Shown here one piece after another: positions 8,329 to 15,607 of a stretch of 64,000 nucleotides of DNA. Every line of letters starts with the position of its first letter. Position 1 is the stretch's first letter. Under the pieces are notes generated by a model that worked only from the letters and a program-made list of their open reading frames with translations, was not told the DNA's origin and made no database searches. The stretch covers positions 62,001-126,000 of the forward strand of contig NZ_WNZY01000009.1 of the NCBI RefSeq assembly GCF_009725205.1. Direction: 5' to 3'. The translations under genes were made by a program, and so were the position numbers. This DNA comes from Paenibacillus timonensis (GTDB lineage: Bacteria > Bacillota > Bacilli > Paenibacillales > Paenibacillaceae).

Positions 8329-11300
8329 TTACGGATTAGTTGGCGTTGGAGATGTGATTGGATCCGTGCCCGTTGGCGCTGCAGCTGGAGCTACAGTTAC
8401 CAGGACTGGGTTGGAGAGCGCATATCCCTTGGCATTAATCATATCCGGTTCTGACAGGATATAGACCCTATAGCTCTGAGCAGTAATCGGAGAATCATAA
8501 ACGTCTACGCTAACCGTGCCCGTAAGCGGACCATTAGCAGCCACCTGTATGCCCTTATCTTTGAGACCGACAGCCGCATCTACGTTAAGGGTTTGGCCCT
8601 CGGTAACTACAAGAATTCGATACGAACTAATACGACTATCACCGGGTAAATCAAATTCAACCGTTATGGAGGAAGCATTAGCTACCGCACTCACCCGAGT
8701 TACAGGTGCGACAGCAATATTATCCGCTTTGAGAATAGGCTGAACGGCATTGGAGGCCGCAGACAAATTATTGGCTCCGCTCCGTGCAACCGTCAATACA
8801 AAGAATTGATAAGATGTATCTTTGTTGATCGGGTTACCGTAGACATCGTTTGGTTTATCCAAGGTTTTCGTAATGTTACTTGCATTCGGAACTCCTACCG
8901 ATGTGTATCGGTCTGGTTGGGTTACAGCGTTGGCATCGGAAATTTTATAGTTGCCGGCGTTTCCTACCGGAACCGCCAGAATCCGATACTCAGCCACGTT
9001 ATTCTCATTGGCCAACTTATTAAAGCTAACCACGATATTGCTATATGTGCCATTATAATTCGAGTTCAACTGAGCATACAAACCGGAAACGGCACCTACG
9101 GAACTGTTGTCATTCAACGTAACCTCATTCGAAACCCCCGACAACGCATTCGATCCACCGCCGCTAACGGCAAGCGATAGGACGTAAACCCGATAAGCCA
9201 CACCGTTGCGGAGAAGCTCCCCGTCGGTATCTCGTGCCCCTGCCCCAAGGTCAGCGGTCAAGGTTACCCCATTTTTATTGACGGGCGTATAGTAATTAGA
9301 CGAATTGGCTGCGTTCAGATTAAAGCTTCCGTACTTCGACGCCTTCACCACGAACACACGATATTGACTGATATAGGTTTCGTTCGAGGCCCGGGTAAAC
9401 GTCACCCGCAGATCCCGGCCATCGCCGAAATCATTTACGTCATTGGCCGCTACATTTGAAGCCGTCCCAACAGCCGCTCCCGATAGCGTAATGACGTTGG
9501 AAGCAGGAGAAAGCGTGTTGCTGCCTGTATAGCCATTGCTGCCAACCGACAAGACAAAGACTTGGTAGCTGACGCCGTTTTTGATCGCTGCTCCATCAAC
9601 ATCTTTGGCCCCCGCAGCCAGGATACCGGTTAACGTATAGTTGCCCTTGCTGATATACGTGTATCTGTCACTGGATACGGCATTCGCCTTCGACAGATTA
9701 AAGCTATCGGCGTTTGCCGATTTTACTACCATGATCCGGTAGTGGCTGATATTCGATTCATCGGCGGCACGGTTGAACGATACCCACAAGTCGCGGCCGT
9801 CACCGTAATCGCTGACGTCAGCGGCATTCAGATTCGAGATGGAACCAACCGCATTGTACGACAGCGTAATCGGCGAGGAGTAATATGACAACGCGTTACT
9901 CAGGTTATATCCGCTGCTGGCTACCGAGAGAACAAACACCCGATAGCTCACCCCGTTACGAATCGTCGCTCCGTCGACGTCCCTTGCCCCCGAGTTAAGG
10001 ACCGTGGAAAGGGTGTAGCCGTTTTTGCTTACGGTGGTATAGTTCGAGCTGCTGACATTATTAGCTTTAGACAACGTAAAGTTGCCTGCATCCGAGGTTT
10101 TGACGACCATAATCCGATAGTTGCTGATGTACGTCTCGTTTGAAGCCCGGGTAAACGTCACCCGAAGGTCGCGACCATCGTTATAATCACTCACGTCTTC
10201 AACGGTGACGTTCGATACCGTATCCACCGTGTTGCCGTTCGTCAGCGTTATGGCGCTCGAAGCGGCGGATAATGTATTCGTTCCTGCATAATTTCCGGTG
10301 CCCACGGCCATGGCGAACACCCGGTAGCTGACGCCGTTGCGAATTGTCGCTCCATCCACATCCCGCGCACTAGAGGACAAGGCATACGATGTGATGTTCG
10401 AGCCCGTCTTATTGACCTGGGTGTAGTTCGCGCTGGATACTCCGTTCGCCTTTGCCAGGCTGAAGTTGGCATAATCGCTGGCCTTGACGACGAAAATCCG
10501 GTAAGAGCCAATCCGCGTTTCGTCCGAAATTCGATTGAAGCTGACGCGCAGGTCACGGCCATCGCCGTAGTCGTTCCAGTCTTCGACCTTCGTAATGACC
10601 GGCGAAATGACCGAGCCTATCGCAAGCGAGATCGCGGAAGAGGCAGACGACAATTTGTTAGCGAAGCCTGAATTATTACTTACCGATTGCACAAAAATGG
10701 TGTAGGACACACCGTTCTTAATCAGATCGCCGGATGTATCCCGAGCGGAAGAAGCCAACTGACCGGTCAGCGTCGAACCGCTGCCCGATTTGGACACGAC
10801 CGTAGAATACGAGCTTGGCACGTTGTTCGCCGTACTCAGGGTAAAGCTTCCGGCGTCCTTCTTAACGACGAACACCCGGTAGTTAGCGATGCTGCTCTCG
10901 TTCTGAGCCCGCGTAAAGGTGACGCTCAAGTCACGGCCATCGCCGTAATCGCTCACGTCACTGACCTTCACGTTCGTTGGAGCGGCCACGGCCGCGCCGT
11001 TGGACAACGTAATCGCCGGAGATGGATTCGACAACGCATTAGCGCTATTGCCCTTCCCAATGGCCAATACATAGGCAACGTAAGATTGGTTTTCACGGAT
11101 TGCAGCCCCATCAACGTCTCGTGCACCGGAAGACAGGTTCACGACCGGATCCGTTCCCGACGGCGACAACGACGTGTAATTGGCCGACGAGATCCTTTGC
11201 GCTGCCGTCAGATTAAAGACGGAAGCATTCGAGGACTTCACGATCATCACGCGGTACTGTTCAACGCGCGATTCGTTCGAGGATTTCGAGAAGCTGATTT

Positions 11301-11835
11301 CCAAATCCCGGCCGTCCCCGTTATTCCCCACATCGCGGGCTGATACGTAAGCGACCGGACTAGGATCCGAGCTTCCACCATCCGATCCGCCCGATCCGCC
11401 TGTGCCCGAGCCGGAGTTGATCGTGACGATTTTGGTGGAGTTGTTCCACCCGACTTGCTGGCCCAGCGCCTCGCTGACGAAGCGAACGGGCACCATCGTT
11501 CTGCCTTTGATGCTTTGCGCCGGCACGTCGAGCAGCACCGCGTCGTTGTTGATCGTAGCCGAACGCGACTTTAGCTTCAGCACGATGGTCGTGCCGTCCT
11601 TCTGGGCCGTGACGGTTTGCAGCGTCTGGTTATAGTTGACCGTAGCATCCAGCGCTTCAAAGATGGCCCGCAGTGGCAGCATGACCCGCCCGCTGATGAC
11701 AACCGGCGCCTGATCAGTGGTCAACCGGCTGCCATCGATGTAGATGCTGATCGGCGTAGCCGCCTGCGCCGTCGATTGTTGAAACATTGGTATGATTAGA
11801 AATGCGGCTAAGAGCGAAGCCCATAGTTTTTTCAA
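8329..11835 (-). CDS. Secreted stalk-domain (copper amine oxidase N-terminal-like) protein with eight beta-sandwich-type repeats
   Basis: A 1168-aa exported protein. A signal peptide (KKLWASLLAAFLIIPMF...AQA) is followed by a copper-amine-oxidase N-terminal 'stalk' region (about residues 25-140, with VMLPLRAIFEAL and TMVPVRFVSEALG), a Gly/Ser linker, then six regular repeats of about 125 aa, each opening with a DxxDxGDGRDLxVxF-like motif and carrying YRxxVVK and SGARDVDG, and two divergent repeats. The repeats look like fibronectin-III-type folds, which suits binding or spacing roles at the cell surface; there is no enzymatic motif and no sortase or S-layer anchor. I prefer the TTG start at 11835, nine bases after GGGGAGG; upstream in-frame ATGs lack a usable RBS. 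The gene sits behind an attenuator-like leader. Confidence 0.8.
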   Translation of the reverse strand: MKKLWASLLAAFLIIPMFQQSTAQAATPISIYIDGSRLTTDQAPVVISGRVMLPLRAIFEALDATVNYNQTLQTVTAQKDGTTIVLKLKSRSATINNDAVLLDVPAQSIKGRTMVPVRFVSEALGQQVGWNNSTKIVTINSGSGTGGSGGSDGGSSDPSPVAYVSARDVGNNGDGRDLEISFSKSSNESRVEQYRVMIVKSSNASVFNLTAAQRISSANYTSLSPSGTDPVVNLSSGARDVDGAAIRENQSYVAYVLAIGKGNSANALSNPSPAITLSNGAAVAAPTNVKVSDVSDYGDGRDLSVTFTRAQNESSIANYRVFVVKKDAGSFTLSTANNVPSSYSTVVSKSGSGSTLTGQLASSARDTSGDLIKNGVSYTIFVQSVSNNSGFANKLSSASSAISLAIGSVISPVITKVEDWNDYGDGRDLRVSFNRISDETRIGSYRIFVVKASDYANFSLAKANGVSSANYTQVNKTGSNITSYALSSSARDVDGATIRNGVSYRVFAMAVGTGNYAGTNTLSAASSAITLTNGNTVDTVSNVTVEDVSDYNDGRDLRVTFTRASNETYISNYRIMVVKTSDAGNFTLSKANNVSSSNYTTVSKNGYTLSTVLNSGARDVDGATIRNGVSYRVFVLSVASSGYNLSNALSYYSSPITLSYNAVGSISNLNAADVSDYGDGRDLWVSFNRAADESNISHYRIMVVKSANADSFNLSKANAVSSDRYTYISKGNYTLTGILAAGAKDVDGAAIKNGVSYQVFVLSVGSNGYTGSNTLSPASNVITLSGAAVGTASNVAANDVNDFGDGRDLRVTFTRASNETYISQYRVFVVKASKYGSFNLNAANSSNYYTPVNKNGVTLTADLGAGARDTDGELLRNGVAYRVYVLSLAVSGGGSNALSGVSNEVTLNDNSSVGAVSGLYAQLNSNYNGTYSNIVVSFNKLANENNVAEYRILAVPVGNAGNYKISDANAVTQPDRYTSVGVPNASNITKTLDKPNDVYGNPINKDTSYQFFVLTVARSGANNLSAASNAVQPILKADNIAVAPVTRVSAVANASSITVEFDLPGDSRISSYRILVVTEGQTLNVDAAVGLKDKGIQVAANGPLTGTVSVDVYDSPITAQSYRVYILSEPDMINAKGYALSNPVLVTVAPAAAPTGTDPITSPTPTNP

Positions 11836-11933
11836 AAATCTCATCCTCCCCATCATGAACAGAGCTACAGAAAAATAACTCTTCCCATTTGACGTATCAT
11901 CTCAGGTAAAAGTTTCTATGTTTTCCTGTCGTA

Positions 11934-11990
11934 TAAAAAAATTACCCCTGGACGCCTAGCCTTGAACCAAGAAGCCCGGAAGTCCCAGGG
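11934..11990 (-). promoter_or_regulatory. Leader terminator / attenuator upstream of the repeat protein gene
   Basis: On the minus strand CCCTGGGAC (11990-11982) pairs with GTCCAGGGG (11953-11945) and is followed by TAA and a run of seven T ending at 11934. A smaller hairpin GGGCTTCAGCCC (11999-11988) shares CCC with the first arm, so the two folds exclude each other. The structure lies about 100 nt before the TTG start and after the terminator of the upstream gene, which fits regulated readthrough. I do not recognise a known riboswitch class. Confidence 0.55.
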
Positions 11991-12021
11991 CTGAAGCCCC
12001 CTTAACTGATTCGAAAGGCGC

Positions 12022-12055
12022 AAAAAAAACCGCTCCCCCTCATGGGAAAGCGGTT
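12022..12055 (-). terminator. Intrinsic terminator of the MOSC gene
   Basis: AACCGCT/AGCGGTT stem on the minus strand followed by eight T, just after the stop at 12068. Confidence 0.85.
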
Positions 12056-12067
12056 GAGCATGAGAAC

Positions 12068-12727
12068 CTATTCCCCCGCGAGCCTATCTAACCGGGCGCT
12101 CAACGTTTCACGCCAGCTGTCCGACAGTTCCTCCACGGCCAAAACGCGCCGAATTCCCTCGGCATCCTCCTTGTCCAGGTGCATCACGCGATTCGCGAAG
12201 GCCAGCGTGACGCCTGCCGAGTGACTTTCGATCAGCTCCAACCGATCCCCGGGGCGAACCTCCCCCTCACGAAGAACCCGGAAGTAATACCCGGTATAGC
12301 CCGTTTGCTGGATTTCCAGCGGCAGCTCGGGCAAGCCATGCTTAACGCCCACCTTGAAGCAGGGCTGTCTGGGTTGGCTAACCTGAACGACGGCTTCGCC
12401 CAATCGAAACCGGTCGCCGATGTGGATCTCCTCTTCGAGCATCCCTTCGGTCGTGATATTTTCCCCAAATGCCCCTAACTCCAATGCGATCCCAAACCGC
12501 TCCTCCCAGTAGGCATACCGCTCGAAGGGGTACACGCAAACGGCCTTATCCGGCCCTCCGTGAAATCGGAGATCTGCCTGCGCGTCCCCGGCAAAATTCA
12601 CCGTCGATAGATGCAGCGCGTCCTTCACCGGCATTTTGAAAATCCCCGTACGGACCGTCTTGCCTTGATGCTCAACCTCAATCGGCTTCCCTACATTCAG
12701 CGAACGGATCGCTACTTGCTCTACCAT
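12068..12727 (-). CDS. MOSC-domain (YiiM-like) protein
   Basis: A 219-aa protein. The MOSC core includes HGGPDKAVCVYPFERY and FGENITTEG, and the conserved cysteine lies in QPRQPCFKVG. MOSC domains belong to molybdenum-cofactor sulfurases and to YiiM-type reductases of N-hydroxylated compounds. The YiiM-like length and the C-terminal helical extension favour the latter, but no partner gene supports either. The ATG at 12727 has GAGGAG about eleven bases upstream. It is a monocistronic unit with its own terminator. Confidence 0.8.
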   Translation of the reverse strand: MVEQVAIRSLNVGKPIEVEHQGKTVRTGIFKMPVKDALHLSTVNFAGDAQADLRFHGGPDKAVCVYPFERYAYWEERFGIALELGAFGENITTEGMLEEEIHIGDRFRLGEAVVQVSQPRQPCFKVGVKHGLPELPLEIQQTGYTGYYFRVLREGEVRPGDRLELIESHSAGVTLAFANRVMHLDKEDAEGIRRVLAVEELSDSWRETLSARLDRLAGE

Positions 12728-12922
12728 CTCCTATTGCACTCCTCTGCTCCGAAATCACCTTTATATTGAATTCCATTATACGGGAGGACCTCTGACAACA
12801 CCACCCTACATTCCAAGAGACGACCAGCCAACTGAAACTTACAGGGCAACTCATCCGTATTACTACTAGGAATCATTGCTTCGCGCATGTCTATCCCTTA
12901 TTCAAAGAGAGGAATTCAATCC

Positions 12923-13342
12923 ATGAAATTCAAACTTAAAAAAGTGGTCATCCTCGGTACGATGGCCCTCGTCATTACCATAAATCCCAGTATGTCCGGG
13001 TATTTGACCAGCCTGGCCTATGCGGCTCATCCATCTAAGCAATCCAGCACTAGCAATCATGCGGAGCGTCCGGAGGACGAGCTTAACGGACTTCTCGGCG
13101 CTGCCTCCGACAAGGAGGTCTACGACGCCTTGCTAGAAGGCGAGTCGTTGGCGGACATCGCCGAATCCCGTGGTCAAGACGCGGACCGGGTGATCCGGCT
13201 GCAGGTCGCACAGCTGCAGGAGCAGTTGCAGAAACGCTTGAACGAAGGAAGCTTAACCCAAGAAGCTTATGAACTTCAGTTGCAGGAGCTCCCGGAACTC
13301 GTGGCACAGAGCGCGCGAACCAGGTATACCATCCTCGGTTAA
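12923..13342 (+). CDS. Small secreted protein of unknown function
   Basis: A 139-aa protein with a signal peptide (MKFKLKKVVILGTMALVI, cleavage near SLAYA-AH). The mature part is short, acidic and helical: a segment DALLEGESLADIAESRG, which looks like a helix-turn-helix-like repeat of the type found in small exported YckD-like proteins, then Gln/Leu-rich helices. The ATG at 12923 has GAGAGG ten bases upstream; an earlier in-frame ATG at 12887 lacks an RBS. No enzymatic residues are evident and I cannot name a function. It stands alone, convergent with the LtaS-like gene. Confidence 0.65.
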   Translation: MKFKLKKVVILGTMALVITINPSMSGYLTSLAYAAHPSKQSSTSNHAERPEDELNGLLGAASDKEVYDALLEGESLADIAESRGQDADRVIRLQVAQLQEQLQKRLNEGSLTQEAYELQLQELPELVAQSARTRYTILG

Positions 13343-13360
13343 CCTGACGAAATCAAAGTG

Positions 13361-13407
13361 AAGGCCCTACAAGATAACCGCTTGCGGTATCCGGTAGGGC
13401 CTTCTTT
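13361..13407. terminator. Bidirectional terminator between convergent genes
   Basis: AAGGCCCTAC pairs with GTAGGGCCTT, with an inner ATAACCGC/GCGGTAT hairpin, and T-rich flanks. Confidence 0.8.
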
Positions 13408-13409
13408 GG

Positions 13410-15335
13410 TTATTTTCCCCGCTTTGGGAGCAGCTTGACGTATTCGTCGGAGAGCTTCATCAACTGCGTAATGTAATCGTAATCGCTGCGATACGACGCG
13501 ATATCGGCAACCGGCTGCAGCGAGTCCAGGGAGATCGCGGTACCGTCGTCAAAGCCAGCTCCCGGCACGAACATGACCTCATCATTAAAGAAGGAGCCTG
13601 TCGGCAGATAATACCTCATTCCAACCACGTTGCGGTCCATATTCAGCAGGTCATGCCCAAACGCGGTAAACCCTTCCTTTTCCAGCGAAATGCCAAGGAG
13701 ATTGGCTACCGTCGGCAAAATATCAACCTGTCCGCCAGCACGCTCCACTACCTGGCCGTGCTGCTGTCCTGGGATGTGGATGATCAGCGGGATGTTGAAT
13801 CGGCTGATCCGCTCGTCGTAAGCGATCCCCAGCTTCTCGCTGATTTCCTTCGCGGGAATGTCTTTCTCCTGGAGGCCGAAGTGATCTCCGTAAAGTACCA
13901 GCATCGTGTTCTCCCACAGACCCGTTTCTTTCAACCGTTCGATCAGCTTCCCAATTGCGTAATCAGTATAGTTGGCTGCCTCGATGTAATTCCCGAGCAT
14001 CGTGTCTTCCATGTCCGCCGGAAGATCGAAATGGCGACGGTCCTTCGGCACCACAAACGGATTATGACTCGAAGTGGTGACAAACTGGGCGTAAAACGGC
14101 TTGTTCTGCGCTGTCAGCTCCGTCAGCTTTTCCATGCCAACCCGGTACATTTCCTCGTCAGAGGCTCCAAAATCGTTAAAATGATCGTTCGTATAATACG
14201 GCTTGTCATAATACTTATCGAAGTTCAACGCCGGGTACATTTTATGGCGGTCCCAAAAAGTCACTTTATTGATGTGGAACGTGTTTGCCGTGTACCCGCG
14301 ACTTTGCAGCAAGCGCGGAAGGCTTGGGATCTGCCGATCGCCGTAACCGGTCGACATCGCTTCTGCGGCCGTCGGATAAATCGACGTATTGGACATAAAC
14401 TCGGCATCCGACGTATTGCCGGGTCCGATTTGCTGAAACACGTGCGGGAAGTAGAAGCCTTCCTTCGCTAAACCGTTCAACACAGGCGTGATCTCTTGAC
14501 CGTTCAGCTTGAGATTGATCGGGAAGTTCTGGAATGATTCCATTTGCACGATCATCAGATTCATCCCTTGGGCGGCGCCGAAGTATGCCGGATCCCCCGT
14601 TGCCGCTACCTCTTGGTAAGGATAGCTGCTCTGGAGCTGACGGACCTTGGCTGCCGTCTCTTGCAAATTGCCTTCCGCGATCATCCGCTCCTCCTCTTGG
14701 TCGCGGATTGCCGCATCGACCTGGAAGTTAAAGAACCCGACGCTTTCGGCCCGCACCAGTTCGTTATCGATGCTCTTCCCCGAACGGATGTACAGCCCGG
14801 AAAGCATCAGACTGACGATCAGGACGAACGCAACTCCCACCTTCCACATCAACGAGGCACGCGGCCGGTCCGTGCGGAAGCTGAGGCTTCCCGACAGATG
14901 GAATCCTCGCGAAGCCCGGCGACGCCGCCCCGCCCGGAGGATACGCACCGTAATCAACACCGGCAGGTCGATGAAATACAGAAATTGTTCAGGCCGCAAT
15001 AACGAGGCTACGCTCGCCTTAACCTCAGGCACCTGGTTTAACCCGCTTAGGACCGCATAGGTAGGTACCGTACCAAAATAGGCATTATACACCGTTGCGG
15101 CAAACAGGATGAAGGATAGGGCAAAGTTAAATCCTAGATACGCCCCCCATTTGCCCTTGATCGGCGTTAATAGCTCAACCAGACACAGCAGCGCCAGCAC
15201 CGACAGCCACTCGCCGGGTAATCCCTGAGCTCCAATACTTCCATAGAAAAAATAACGCAGCAATAACAGCTTCGCACCGATCAGCGCGAACGTTGCAATA
15301 AAATGAATTCGGTTTGAGTTACGTATGATTCCCAT
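13410..15335 (-). CDS. LTA synthase-family (LtaS-like) membrane phosphoglycerol transferase
   Basis: A 641-aa protein with about five N-terminal membrane helices (residues 10-180) and a large extracellular sulfatase-fold domain. The metal-site and catalytic residues expected for LtaS are in place: E266 in MESFQ, the nucleophile T308 in GPGNTSDAE, FWDRHKMY near residue 360, and D484/H485 in YGDHFG. The family polymerises or primes glycerol phosphate from phosphatidylglycerol to make lipoteichoic acid. A nucleophile context of GNTSDAE and overall length agree with active members; whether it is the main synthase or a primase/paralogue cannot be told. GGAGAAAAG precedes the ATG. Confidence 0.88.
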   Translation of the reverse strand: MGIIRNSNRIHFIATFALIGAKLLLLRYFFYGSIGAQGLPGEWLSVLALLCLVELLTPIKGKWGAYLGFNFALSFILFAATVYNAYFGTVPTYAVLSGLNQVPEVKASVASLLRPEQFLYFIDLPVLITVRILRAGRRRRASRGFHLSGSLSFRTDRPRASLMWKVGVAFVLIVSLMLSGLYIRSGKSIDNELVRAESVGFFNFQVDAAIRDQEEERMIAEGNLQETAAKVRQLQSSYPYQEVAATGDPAYFGAAQGMNLMIVQMESFQNFPINLKLNGQEITPVLNGLAKEGFYFPHVFQQIGPGNTSDAEFMSNTSIYPTAAEAMSTGYGDRQIPSLPRLLQSRGYTANTFHINKVTFWDRHKMYPALNFDKYYDKPYYTNDHFNDFGASDEEMYRVGMEKLTELTAQNKPFYAQFVTTSSHNPFVVPKDRRHFDLPADMEDTMLGNYIEAANYTDYAIGKLIERLKETGLWENTMLVLYGDHFGLQEKDIPAKEISEKLGIAYDERISRFNIPLIIHIPGQQHGQVVERAGGQVDILPTVANLLGISLEKEGFTAFGHDLLNMDRNVVGMRYYLPTGSFFNDEVMFVPGAGFDDGTAISLDSLQPVADIASYRSDYDYITQLMKLSDEYVKLLPKRGK

Positions 15336-15376
15336 CTCTTTTCTCCGGATTGTTCCCGTGTTTACATGAATTACGA

Positions 15377-15544
15377 GTTGAAAAAGTCGGGGTTTTCAGG
15401 ACCGAGAAGGTTGAATGAAGCTAGGGACTGAGTAGCGGAGCGTAGACAGATCTACGTGAGCAACGCAAGGCCCGGCTGAATTCAAGATTCGATGTCGGTT
15501 TGACTCCATGAACTACTTCGTCATGGGAAGACGACTTTTTGAAC
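15377..15544. repeat. 168-bp intergenic element with terminal inverted repeats
   Basis: GTTGAAAAAGTCG (15377-15389) and CGACTTTTTGAAC (15532-15544) form 13-bp inverted ends with one mismatch. Inside are two hairpins, CGTAGACAGATCTACG and CCATGA...TCATGG. It occupies the gap between the LtaS-like and beta-mannosidase genes and codes for nothing visible. It resembles multi-copy intergenic sequences I associate with Paenibacillus genomes, from memory only. Confidence 0.6.
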
Positions 15545-15607
15545 ATCCTCTAATAACACACGATTTTCTATTCGTTTATTATAACACGGTAAAATCCAGA
15601 GTCGAAT

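Noticed and set aside
11934-12006. c-di-GMP (GEMM-I) riboswitch, suggested by the surface-protein gene and the EAL protein in the window
   Set aside because: The conserved GGGCAAACC and GGGACGCAAAGCC-type core segments are absent. Kept as an unidentified attenuator.
13653-14471. 272-codon plus-strand frame
   Set aside because: Lies wholly antisense to the LtaS-like gene, whose catalytic residues are all intact; no RBS and no domain.
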